This document shows positions 17,739 to 26,880 of a DNA stretch of 28,361 nucleotides, one piece after another; within the stretch, counting starts at the first letter, position 1; each line of letters starts with the position of its first letter. The DNA is from Asparagopsis taxiformis (Eukaryota; Rhodophyta; Florideophyceae; Bonnemaisoniales; Bonnemaisoniaceae). The notes beneath the pieces are model-generated. The model was not told the DNA's origin and ran no database searches. It saw nothing but the letters and a program-made list of their open reading frames with translations. The stretch covers positions 1 through 28,361 of the forward strand of contig JALQPE010002176.1 of assembly GCA_030407315.1 (NCBI GenBank). The letters are read 5' to 3'. A program made the translations under genes and the position numbers.

Positions 17739-18835
17739 ACTCACGGACTCTGTGGAACGATAGTTCGGTGGACGTAGTAGCTGGTACGAGCCAGTGGACA
17801 CGCTGTCCTTACGAAACGAAACGAGCAGTCCACCCGCTGGTGTTTGACTGTATTGTTAGAACGGTAGAAGGTAGAGTGGTTAGCGAGTAGACACGAGCGT
17901 CACGACGCAACAATCCACGCGAGGATTACGTTAGCAAACGAGGTGGTACGTCACCGGAGGCGCTCTCAGCCAAGCCCGGAGGCACTACACGCAATCAGCC
18001 TTACGTGCGGCGATGGGTAGGGAGTACGCAGCTCGACGGAGACGAAGCCTCGCTAGGCAAAACGTAAACGTAAAACGTAGAAGTCAGTCGTAGACTAGAG
18101 CCGTTGCTCGTTCGATGTATTGTCCCCTTTCCCTCCCGGCACGATGCCAATACCTATATGGCCACGATGGCATCGCTTTACAGTGTAAACACTGTTCGTA
18201 ACGTCCCCGAATGGGAAAGGACCTTGTGGGTCACACGTAGGGACCCGTTGGTCCGTTGGCCGTTGCCAGTACGTTCGTTGCACACGTGTGCCGGTTGCGC
18301 GCGCGCATGCGCCAGCAATGTTCGTGCATTGCTGTCGCCGGTCGTGTCGTCGAAATTCGAATTCCGCGGAAAAACGTAAATATTTGCAATTTCGGAATTG
18401 CCACGTATACTACACAGCCCCACCCCCACACGTGGACGTCCCGGCCACGCGAGGCCCGTCAGGACGCGCCTGAGACACGGGGCCGTGGCGCCTTTTCGGG
18501 TACAACTGCGGACGTGGCAGTTGTCCCGAAAAATCTCGTTTAAACGTACGCGGCCCGGTTGGCTGATCGAATCGCCACGGCGCCGGAGCGCGCGCGTGCG
18601 CTCCGGCTCTTTCGTAATCATCGCGGCCCGCCCGTTGGCATCGTACGTCAATGCCTCGCTTAGGGGTTTCCCTGCAACGAATGCAGTGTCCAATTCCACC
18701 ACGCGGGTGTGCTTCAATTCAGCGCGATACGAGCGCAGGCCGCGGCCCTTTCGTGAATCTGCCAGCGGGCATTACGAAAACGGTCGTCCGAAGGTTATTT
18801 AAGCCGCGGCTTAACGTGATAGCGATCGTCGCTCA
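17739..18835 (-). repeat. LTR plus 5' leader of copy B (shared with 3' end of copy A)
   Basis: The 5' edge is placed at 18835: reading on the minus strand, a purine tract GAGAGGAAGGG (18846-18836) is directly followed by TGAGCGACG, the normal polypurine tract/LTR junction. No second LTR is in the window, so the 3' edge cannot be fixed by comparison. Possible primer sites with TGG occur near 17831 and 18147, but neither matches a tRNA end I can name. The region is rich in hairpins: CAGCAATG/CATTGCTG (18312-18333), GCAATTTCGGAATTGC (18384-18399), a 12-bp stem around 18496-18528, and CGATGCCA/TGGCATCG (18142-18175). Confidence 0.5.
18795..18802 (+). promoter_or_regulatory. TATA-like box for the antisense gene
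   Basis: TTATTTAA, 208 bp before the ATG at 19010 and followed by a pyrimidine-rich leader. It overlaps the perfect palindrome TTAAGCCGCGGCTTAA (18799-18814). It lies in the first 41 bp of the LTR, a poor place for the element's own sense promoter. Confidence 0.4.
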
Positions 18836-18846
18836 CCCTTCCTCTC
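18836..18846 (-). promoter_or_regulatory. polypurine tract of copy A
   Basis: Eleven purines in a row on the minus strand abut TG of the LTR. This is the expected primer for plus-strand DNA synthesis in LTR retrotransposons. Confidence 0.5.
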
Positions 18847-19009
18847 ACCATCGTCATCCAGGCCGTTGCCTTTCGTTCTCCCTTACCCTTTTCCCCCGCT
18901 GGGTACTACTACCTCCGTTCCTTTCGTTCTCTTGTTTCGTCTAGCCCGCGTGGCCCTCGTTCTCGTGCTCGTTGCACTGTTCGTCTTCGTTGCGTACGAA
19001 CTGACCACG

Positions 19010-21238
19010 ATGGTCACTACGCGTAGCACCGATACCCACACTCCGCGGCCCGCCGGCTCTGCTGGAGGTGGAGCGAGGAACCCTTCGCAGGGCGCTCCCT
19101 CCCTCGTCGGGGCCGGTGCGCCGCCAGCGACGGAAGCGTCCGTCGCGCCCGCCCCATCCGTTAGGGCGGGCCAAGCCGTTGCTTCGCAGGCCGTCGCCTC
19201 TTCGTCTCGCCCGATGGCTCCGTCTCGCCTGGTGGCTTCCGTGACGCCTGCCGAGGCTGCTAGGGCCGATGCCCCACGGGATGATGATGCAACGGCGTCC
19301 GACTCGGGGAATTCGTCACCCGTCATTCCGGCTGCCGCGGCCCCGTCGACGGGTGCAGCCGCGATGGCAGCGGCCGCTCGTTCGCGTCGTGCTGTGGCGG
19401 CGGCCCGCACGGGCGTGCCTCGTCGTGATGGCTCGCCGCGTTCCCCTCGCCAGGATCCCTCGCCGGAGGGTGGTGACCCCGTTGGGACAGTCGGCACCGC
19501 CTCACGTGGCGGTGCGGCGCTAAACGTAGGCGTCCTGACCCACGCGTGGGCTGCGTTGCCTCGCGTGGGTATCACGGATGACGATCTCGCCACGTTGGCC
19601 AGAGATCGTCTGGACGCCCGCGCGGTCGTCGACTATATGCGTTCCGCCGAGGATACGTGGGGGCGGGCAGCCGGGTGTCGTTTCGCCAACGGGCCACCGG
19701 GATCGGAACGTTACCAGATCCCGGCGTCGATACGTTGCGACCGCTCGTGGTTGCGTGACGTCAACGACGCGATCTACGTCGATCGTATGGACGCCTTCCT
19801 GTGGAAGGGGACGCCCGAGGAACCGCCGTTCATCTCGGTGGCGTCCGTATTCGTATGTCCGCGGACACTTTCCGAACGGCAACGTGCCGAATGGAAGACT
19901 GCTCTTTCGTTGAGCGTCATCTCCAAAAGTGTCGTGTCGTACGACGACCACTTCGCGCTCCGCCACGTGAACGCGGACGACTACCGCGTGTCACACGCGT
20001 CAGCTCCGTGGGTCGTCCCGAGCGAGCTCTACTTCCCGCCGTTGCCGGAAGTAGTAGAGGAGTTTCCGTACCCCCGTGGGTCGTCCACGTTGTTACCACG
20101 CGTGGTACATTATTTTACCGATGCCGTGAAGGACGCGCCTGCCCCCGTGAAGGAACGTTTCCTCATGGCCGTGGATATCGAACACGCAGCGATGCTCGCA
20201 TGCTCGCTGTTCGTGGAACGTCGTGTGTTCGGGCGCGCGTGCCTACTGCCGGAGTCCACGTTGGACTTCCTGGCCGACTACGAGATGCTTCGTGCAATCC
20301 CGGTGGACGGTTCCGACACGTTCGTCTCCGTTACCAGCGCGTTGGCTGAGGTTCGCGGCGCCCTTGCGTTGGGGCCGGAATATCGGGTTATACGTCCCGA
20401 TTACGCAAGCGGCGATAACCAGGAGTTCGTCTCCGTGCGCAGCGATGGGGCTTACGTGCCGCGGGTCGCTTCCCGTTCCGAACGCCGTCGTGGCAATCGT
20501 GCCGGTTATTTCGGCGGCCTCGGGGGCAACGAGCGCCCCCGAGGGACGCGTTCTGGCCGTCGTGGCCATCCAAACCAAGCGCCGCGGGCGCCGGATCCTC
20601 GGGAGATCGTGCCACGCGAGGCTACGGGAGGGGGCAACGTTGCCAACGTCGGTCGTCCGGATGTGGCCACGCCGGCCGAGCGCGCGCCACGCTTCGTTAG
20701 CCTGGACGACCGCGTCTCCGATGAGGATGCCCGTCGGCTTCTCGGTACGTCGATGGCCGCTCCGCCTCGTGCGGACGGATGGGTTATTCGTTCCCTCATC
20801 TCGTCCGTGGCTCGCGCAGCCGAAGAGTTCAGGGCCCAGACGTTGGACCTGACTGCCCGCTTGGCAACGGAACGCGCGATTTCCGAGCGTCTCGCCGCGG
20901 CGACTCGTAGTTACGCGCCGCCCGTTGGCGTTCGTAACGAACCTTACGGTTACGCGAGTGGCGGCGGCTTCGGCGACCCCGTCGGGTATGGTCACGCAGC
21001 GGCGTACCTGCCACGCGACCCCGCTTCGGCGCGCCCTTCGGATACGCGCAGTCACGGGACTGCGGATCCTTACGCTAGGGATCCCGCGTCGCGTCGCGAG
21101 CGAGCCCCCGTGGTCACGCAGACCGTCTATCCGTACGCGCCGGGCTTCGTTCAGCCCAGTCGCAGCCGCAGCCACGATAGCCGCGGCGAAGGCCCTGGTC
21201 CGTATGACCCTGCGGGCAAGCGTTCTCGTCGCTACTAG
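19010..21238 (+). CDS. intact antisense ORF of the chromovirus, function unknown
   Basis: 742 codons, uninterrupted, on the strand opposite to gag-pol, between integrase and LTR. I choose ATG 19010 (A at -3, G at +4). The frame is open upstream to 18866, but only from TTG; that part would encode a hydrophobic stretch and is probably leader. Residues 1-180 are Ala/Pro/Ser-rich and disordered. About 200-460 is a folded-looking, Trp- and Tyr-containing core (LNVGVLTHAWAALPRVGITD, WLRDVNDAIYVDRMDAFLW, VKERFLMAVDIEHAAMLACS). 490-570 is Arg/Gly-rich, a helix follows near 600-650, and the tail is Tyr/Gly/Arg-rich, ending GKRSRRY. No catalytic motif or known family is recognised. The absence of frameshifts beside broken pol suggests selection or recent insertion. 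A fold-level relation to gag capsid is possible but unproven. Confidence 0.7.
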   Translation: MVTTRSTDTHTPRPAGSAGGGARNPSQGAPSLVGAGAPPATEASVAPAPSVRAGQAVASQAVASSSRPMAPSRLVASVTPAEAARADAPRDDDATASDSGNSSPVIPAAAAPSTGAAAMAAAARSRRAVAAARTGVPRRDGSPRSPRQDPSPEGGDPVGTVGTASRGGAALNVGVLTHAWAALPRVGITDDDLATLARDRLDARAVVDYMRSAEDTWGRAAGCRFANGPPGSERYQIPASIRCDRSWLRDVNDAIYVDRMDAFLWKGTPEEPPFISVASVFVCPRTLSERQRAEWKTALSLSVISKSVVSYDDHFALRHVNADDYRVSHASAPWVVPSELYFPPLPEVVEEFPYPRGSSTLLPRVVHYFTDAVKDAPAPVKERFLMAVDIEHAAMLACSLFVERRVFGRACLLPESTLDFLADYEMLRAIPVDGSDTFVSVTSALAEVRGALALGPEYRVIRPDYASGDNQEFVSVRSDGAYVPRVASRSERRRGNRAGYFGGLGGNERPRGTRSGRRGHPNQAPRAPDPREIVPREATGGGNVANVGRPDVATPAERAPRFVSLDDRVSDEDARRLLGTSMAAPPRADGWVIRSLISSVARAAEEFRAQTLDLTARLATERAISERLAAATRSYAPPVGVRNEPYGYASGGGFGDPVGYGHAAAYLPRDPASARPSDTRSHGTADPYARDPASRRERAPVVTQTVYPYAPGFVQPSRSRSHDSRGEGPGPYDPAGKRSRRY

Positions 21239-21371
21239 GTCGTTCCTAGGTTAGTTCGTAGGCCACGTCGGCTCTAGCATCGTGCTATTTCGTAAACTTC
21301 GTCTTGTTTCTTTGCGTAATCGCATGGCTCCGTTGAGCTTCGTAATTCGCGTTTGGCAGGTCGTCTGCAGC

Positions 21372-21414
21372 GGGGGAGGGGTTAGCGTTAAGCCCCTCCC
21401 CACAATTTTTTTGT
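21372..21414 (+). terminator. G/C stem-loop followed by T-run
   Basis: GGGGAGGGG pairs with CCCCTCCCC around a short loop (21373-21401), then ACAATTTTTTT. It lies 135 bp after the antisense gene's stop. It could mark the transcript end or stabilise it; eukaryotic polymerase II does not need such hairpins, so the role is uncertain. Confidence 0.3.
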
Positions 21415-21594
21415 TGTGGCGTCTACCCCGTCGGGTGTCGTATGGCTTACGCAGCCCGTGCTTCGAGTTCGCGGCGGCGCGTGCCCGTTAGCAGGTTCGT
21501 AACACACGCAACTATTCGGCAAAGCGGCGGCGCGTAGCGGCGGCTTTTCACTGCGAGTGGTACGTTAACATCGATCGTAGAGCCCGTTGGCGTG

Positions 21595-22294
21595 CGTATC
21601 ATTTAGTAACTAACTCGGAAATCGTTTCTGCCGTCGTTTCTCGTTCGGATAACCCCGTCGGGTGTCTAATTTCGTTGAGCGTTCGAGCTCTTTGGCACGT
21701 AGCACGTCGGTGCCAATTTTAATTTGCTCCGATGAGTTGGGCGAAAAATTCATCGAGCGTCAGACCGACTCGCGCGTGAGTCGATTTGACGTTCTACGCC
21801 GTGGCGTGTACGCAGCAATTCGTCGCAGTACGTTGCGGTTCCGTTGACGACGTGGTTGCCGGCGGGCTTGGCATTTCGTATAGCCGTTGACGTAATTGGC
21901 GCCGTCGCGCTTCACGTTCCCGCGGCTTCACGTTGGCCACTGGCGTTATCATTTTGTAACTACCTCGGAATTCGTTTCCGCCGTCGTTCCTCGTGCGGAT
22001 AACCCCGTCGGGTGTCGAATTCCGTTGAGCATTCGAGCTCTTTGGCATATAGCACGTCGGTGCCAATTTTAATTTGCTCCGATGAGCTGGACGGAAAATT
22101 CGCCAAACGTCAGGCCGACTCGCGCGTGAGTTGGCTTGACTTTTCACGCCGTTGCGTGTACGCGGCAGTGCGTCGTGGTGCGTCGCAGTTCCGTTGACAA
22201 CGACTTTGCCGGCGGGCTTGGCTTTTCGTATAGCCGTTAACACCGTTAGCGCCGTCGCGCTTCACGTTCCCGCGGCTTCACGTTAGCCGGTGGC
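21595..22294. repeat. 350-bp tandem duplication
   Basis: Two units with exact 350-bp offset: GATAACCCCGTCGGGTGTC at 21648 and 21998, and TTCACGTTCCCGCGGCTTCA at 21911 and 22261. The units differ by many substitutions but few indels, so the duplication is not very recent. Both carry AGCACGTCGGTGCCAATTTT and TTGCTCCGATGAG. Confidence 0.85.
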
Positions 22295-23737
22295 GCAATC
22301 GTTGCGCTAGTCCGCTTCGCGTGGTGGCGTCGTTCGCCGCGGCGTCCGAGGAGCGTTTCGTTAGCTCATCCGTTATGTGGTGCGACGTGCACCTGGGCAT
22401 ACGTAATGCTCGCCCTCTACGCCGTTACGTAATTTCGTTTATTCGCCTTGCGAACCCGACGGGGACGCGATTGACGGTGTCGTTTCGCATGCCCGCGGGC
22501 GGTTGAGGCTGCTACGTGAGCCAACTTTTCGTCTGCTCGTTGCCTTCAGCTGTGCCGTTTACGTTGGCTACCAGCTTGTACGCCGTTGCGTATTCGTATT
22601 TCGTTTCGTGCGTTCGGCCCGTTGGCGTGCGTAGTTATCGTTAGCGACGTCCGCGTACGCGCTCGTATCCTGGCCGACGTGGCCGGTGGCGCGCGCGCCT
22701 TCGAATTCGAACGGGGTCTAAGCTCGTTAGCTTCTCGTTTTGCGACGTGGACGTGCGCGTCTTAGCCTTCGTGACCGTACGTGGTCTACCCGCCTTTCGG
22801 GTTTGTTCGTGCGTTTCGACTAGCCGGCGGGCTTTTCGCTTTCGCGCGTCGTTCGTTATGCCCGTGTGGCAGGACACCGTTGTGTCGTTCCGTGGTTGCC
22901 GTACGTGGCTACCGTGTTCGGCGTCGTGCCTCACAATGGCGATACGGTTCGCCGTCCCATCGTCGCGGCCTCGTTGGCTCGTCGTTCGCACGCTTTACTC
23001 GCGCGCTTCGTGCGCTGAGACCCGTTGGTCTTGTTCGTCGGCTAACGTATAGCTTCGTTCCGCTTCGTGTGTGGAGTTTCGCAATGAGGCCGTTGCCATC
23101 TTCGTTGGGGACGCGTCCGTTCTACGTCGTTTCTCCGCCTTCCGGCGTCACGTTGCCGTTAGCTCGCGAGCTGTTGGCGTTGACCTCGTTGGTCGATGCG
23201 ACTCATTGTCAGCGGCTGTCCACGGGGACGTACGATGGCTCACGTGACATGCCAAAATTACGAAATTTTCGGGGCACGCGTGTCCCGAGATTTGGCCGGA
23301 TTAGCGTACTGTAATCGGCCCGATTTTTTCGTACCGTGCGTCCATGGCCCGCTGGCCCAAGTATAATTTTTCGCGCGAAAAATCTGACGTGTTGTCCGTC
23401 CGTGGCCCGTGGTGTCGTCACCTTTGCCCGTGGGACGGTCAACACTGTCGAGCCAGTCGTGGCTCTTCACATCGTGTGAATCGTCCGCGCGTGGACTCGT
23501 CGTCCAATCTTTCGTTGGCGCTCGTGCCTCCACCAACGTATGGTGTCGAAAACGAAAAGAGCGACGGCTCTAGCACGCATCGCGCCCCCCAACGCAAGGG
23601 TGGACGTCCCGGCCACTCGTTGTGCCTTCGCTTCTCGTTCGTGCGGCTCGTCGCCTTCGTTTGTTGCATCATGCAACGTCGCGCACGCGTGCGCTTAACC
23701 GACGCTCGTGTGTGTTTTCGGGGGCCGTCGTGGCCTT

Positions 23738-25081
23738 TCACGTTGTTGCTCGTCGCACGCGTGCGAAGTATCGAGAGACGCTCTCTTCAGATACGTTCCG
23801 GCGGGGCTCCCGCGTAGGGGTACGATACCCGACCCACTTCACGAGGAAGTCTAACGTTCCGTCCTCGTTCACGCGGTGGTTGAGTAGGTCGTCTACTACA
23901 TACGCCGGACCGTCGCGGTTCTTGTCGAGGTCTGCCTCGGTGGCATCGTATGGCTCCGGCGGGGGCGCGTTCGCCGGCGTTGGCGCGTACGCAACGCGGT
24001 CCGAGTTGAAACGTTCAACTACGTCTCCTCGTTGGATGACGAACGTACGTACGTCGTTACGTAGTACGCGGAACGGTCCCAACGCGTGGTTGCCGAGCTT
24101 CGTGCCCTTCGTGGTCCCGTCCGTCGGGTCGATGAATACGTATTCTCCCGCGCGGATGTTTCGATTCGAGACACGGACTCGTTTGTCGAAATTTCGTTTA
24201 TAACGTGCCTGCGCGGCCTTCAGCGTTCGATACGCGTTATCCATCGCTGTGGCGAGCTCACGAACGTAAGTGGCTCGCCCTCCCCCGTCGGGTAGTTCGC
24301 GGTTCGTTACCGACGTGTGTAGCGCCAACGGTGGCGGTGGATTCGTGAGGATCAAATCGAAGGGCGTCGTGCCCGTGCTCGAATGCACATGCGTGTTGTA
24401 CGCAAACGTTAACGCCGATGCGTATCGATCCCAGTCGTTCTGGTTTTCGTTCACGTAATTGCGCAGCATCGCCAGGATCGTCCTGTTGTAGCGCTCCACC
24501 TGCCCGTTCGTTTGGGGGTGGTACGTCGACGTAAAGACGTTCGTCACGCCGATTTCGTTGCAGACGCGCTGGAAAAACTTAGCAGCGAACTGCTTTCCGT
24601 TATCGCTTATGAGCGTCCGTGGGGGTCCATACGAGAAGACCCACGCGTTGACGAACGCGCTCGCCACGTTGGCGGAATCGATATTTCGTAGAGGTACGAC
24701 TCTAGTCAGCTTCGTGAAGCGGTCCGTTATCACGAGAATAAATCGGTTGCCACGCGTGGTCTTCGTCAGCGGACCTAGTATGTCGATACATAGGTCCCGC
24801 AGCGGCTCCGTAGCCGGAAATAAACGTAGCGGGTTCGTCCGTTTGCGAAGCTTCACGCGGTTCTTCGCACATCCGACGCAGTTTCGTACCGTTGCGTGGA
24901 TGTCGGCGGCCATCGCGGGCCAGTAGTACGTCCTCCGTAGGGTATAGTACATACGCGTTTGTCCGGGATGTCCAGCGAGGACGTGGTGGTGCGTTACCCA
25001 GCAGCCGCGGCCGTAACGAAGCCGGCACAACGATTTGTGTACGTTCCTCGTCGTGAGGGTTCCGGCGTCGGAGTAAGCCAT
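23738..25081 (-). CDS. int: integrase with C-terminal chromodomain, copy A
   Basis: Inserts element DNA into the host chromosome. It is read as part of Pol; the ATG at 25081 is not a true start. The HHCC zinc module appears as HHVLAGHPG with C-V-G-C 30 residues later (about 24990-24870). The DDE catalytic core shows D in CIDILGPL, D in LISDNGKQF and E in GQVERYNR (about 24790-24490). A DNA-binding part with a GEYVFIDP strand follows. The end (about 23930-23750) is a chromodomain: YVVDDLLNHR, then LDFLVKWVGY and EPRRNV, ending in RYFAR. Chromodomains guide chromoviral integration to marked heterochromatin. The core is intact; a frame change near 25005 separates it from RNase H. Confidence 0.85.
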   Translation of the reverse strand: MAYSDAGTLTTRNVHKSLCRLRYGRGCWVTHHHVLAGHPGQTRMYYTLRRTYYWPAMAADIHATVRNCVGCAKNRVKLRKRTNPLRLFPATEPLRDLCIDILGPLTKTTRGNRFILVITDRFTKLTRVVPLRNIDSANVASAFVNAWVFSYGPPRTLISDNGKQFAAKFFQRVCNEIGVTNVFTSTYHPQTNGQVERYNRTILAMLRNYVNENQNDWDRYASALTFAYNTHVHSSTGTTPFDLILTNPPPPLALHTSVTNRELPDGGGRATYVRELATAMDNAYRTLKAAQARYKRNFDKRVRVSNRNIRAGEYVFIDPTDGTTKGTKLGNHALGPFRVLRNDVRTFVIQRGDVVERFNSDRVAYAPTPANAPPPEPYDATEADLDKNRDGPAYVVDDLLNHRVNEDGTLDFLVKWVGYRTPTREPRRNVSEESVSRYFARVRRATT

Positions 25082-26000
25082 CGTGGCCTTCGAAGAATGC
25101 AGCGTCCTGCGTGTCGGACTGTCGTGTCAGTATCGTTTGACAGAACGCGTCCTCGCGTTGAGCTTCGATAAGCTCGTCCCTCGTAATGGGAAGCTGAACG
25201 TCAGCTGGTGGCACGCGTGCCGAATCGTCTTCAGCAGCGCGCTGTTCGTCGAGGAAATCCGGTTCCTCGTCAAGAACGTCATCGAGCGACGCGTCGCGGT
25301 TGAACTCGCGTTCATCGTGGCTAGCCGTCGTGGCTGGTGTCCGTTCGTCACGAGTCTCGTTCGACGGGTCGTCGTGACCCCTGGCATTCGTTGCCTTTTT
25401 ACGTACGGACGTCGTTCGTCCTTGCCCATTTCGTGTGGGTTGTCGACGACTGCGAGTCGTCACGAGGACCGCGTCCCCGTACGATGGTACGTCATCGTCG
25501 ACGGGTCGACCGTCGTCATACGTAGATATCACAGGTGATAAACCGTCAGGTACCTGGTGCACGCGCTCAGGCCTGTACGTAACTTCGAAATCGAATTCGG
25601 CAACGCGTAGCCTCCATCGTAGTAGTCGTCCGGACGCGTCCGTAAGCGTCATTAGCCAACGCAAGGCTTTGTGGTCCGTACGTACGGTGAACCGCTGACC
25701 CTCTACGTAGGGTCGGAGCGACGTTATCGCCCAAACGACGGAGTAGCACTCGCGCTCGGTCGCCGAGTAACCACGTTCGGTTTCGTTAAGGGTCTTCGAC
25801 CAGTACCCAATCGGCACCCATTCGTTGGGCTTATCCTCGTTTTGCTGCTGGAGCAACGTAGCTCCCAGCTGATACGCCGACGCGTCGGTATCGATCATGA
25901 ACGGACGTCCCGCCTCGGAAGGTGCAATACTGGTGGCGACACCAGTATTGTCTTCAACGTTTCGAACGCATTCGTTTGCGTGTCCGTTGGGTTCGTCCAA
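25005..26000 (-). CDS. RNase H and connection region of Pol, copy A
   Basis: RNase H removes the RNA strand during reverse transcription. Catalytic positions seen are D in MIDTDASAYQLGA, E in SATERECYSVVWA and D in VRTDHKALRWL (about 25890-25690). After it comes VTYRPERVHQVPDGLSPVI, where the usual A-D-A-L-S-R is altered, and then a long acidic linker. QIVVPASLRPRLL (about 25045-25010) introduces the integrase zinc module. The frame is open here but shifts at both ends. Confidence 0.8.
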
Positions 26001-26880
26001 TCGGGGGAAGCGTCTTCTTCAACATCGTGTTGAGTGGCCGAGCGATCTCGGCATACGCCTTTACGAAACGGCGGTGAACGTTTGCCGCTCGCCAAAAAAC
26101 GATCGACATTGCGTCTTGCTCGCGGGAACGTAGCCGTACGAAAGGCTTCCTTGTTCCGAGCTGCGACGTGCAGCTTCCCTGGGGTAATCACAGTGCCCCA
26201 GGTAGTCAACTCGTGGTTGAAAGAACGAGCACTTCGTGAGCTTTAACGTTACTCCCGCTGCGCGTAGCAGGGAAAGCACCGGTCAACGTGACCCGGTGAG
26301 GACTCGAGGTCTTTCGAAAAGACGATTACTTCGTCTAAGTAGACAAGGCACGATTGCCAACGTACTCCGGAGAGGATTATGTCCAACGTCCGCTGAAACG
26401 TAGCGGGGCATTTCGTAGCCCGAATGGCATTCGCACGTAGCGATACGTTCCCATGAAAGACGTAAACGTTTGTTTATCACGGTCCTCGGCGGAGACGGGC
26501 ACTTGCCAGTAACCGGCGTTACAGTCGAGTGTCGTGAGATGGCGGCGTCGCCAAGCGAATCGAGGCAATCTTCCATACGAGGAAGCGGGTACGAATCAGC
26601 GATCGTTTTCGCGTTCAAACGCCTGTAGTCGACACAGAAACGTAAGGATCCGTCCTTCTTCGCACCAACACGATTGGTGACGCCCATTCGTCGCTGGACT
26701 GGGTTTCGATAACCCCTTCGTTGAGCATCTTCGTGATATGCTCCTCGGCTATCGTACGTAGAGCCGGACCTGTCGATAGGGCATTGAACGTATGGGCCGC
26801 GTGCCCGGTTCGAGTTCGATCGATGCTCCGTAGCATTGATTTCGCCGAGGCGTCCGCTCGTCCACATTGACGAATGTGTA
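26001..26880 (-). pseudogene. reverse transcriptase region of Pol, copy A (frameshifted)
   Basis: Minus-strand motifs in order: KKDGSLRFCVDYRRLN (about 26670-26620), TLDCNAGYWQVPVSAEDRDK (about 26540-26480), MPFGLRNAP (about 26430-26400) and CLVYLDEVIVFSKDLE (about 26350-26300). They fall in different frames, with at least three one-base shifts. The catalytic Y-x-D-D is Y-L-D-E (26330-26341). The reverse transcriptase cannot work as written. No full copy is available to compare, since copy B stops before this part. Confidence 0.85.

Larger units (their letters stand above)
14053..18835 (-). mobile_element. Ty3/gypsy chromovirus copy B (LTR/leader, gag, protease; truncated in pol)
   Basis: Minus-strand element running from an LTR/leader at the right to gag and protease. 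It is broken off at 14053 just inside the region preceding reverse transcriptase. From 14053 to 15621 it matches copy A (26806-28361) closely, with scattered one-base indels. Left of the break lies unrelated repeat DNA, so the rest of pol is missing here. It appears joined head-to-tail to copy A through a single LTR. Confidence 0.8.
21239..23737. other. non-coding 3' region of copy A between the antisense gene and integrase
   Basis: The antisense gene and integrase converge on these 2.5 kb. It is rich in CGTTGGC, CCCGTCGGGTGTC and TACGT-like words and contains a 350-bp duplication and a strong stem-loop. Open frames here are short and inconsistent. I see no conserved domain. Confidence 0.6.

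Noticed and set aside
15125..17801. plus-strand frames overlapping gag and protease (for example 15436-15987, 16528-16914)
   Set aside because: They are shadows of the minus-strand gag and protease frames and contain no domain.
17829..18150. tRNA primer-binding site
   Set aside because: TGG-starting candidates near 17831 and 18147 do not match a tRNA 3' end I can name, and no second LTR exists to set the boundary.
18866..19009. N-terminal extension of the antisense gene with a membrane-like stretch
   Set aside because: It begins at TTG, and the first ATG with good context is at 19010. The hydrophobic run is translated leader at best.
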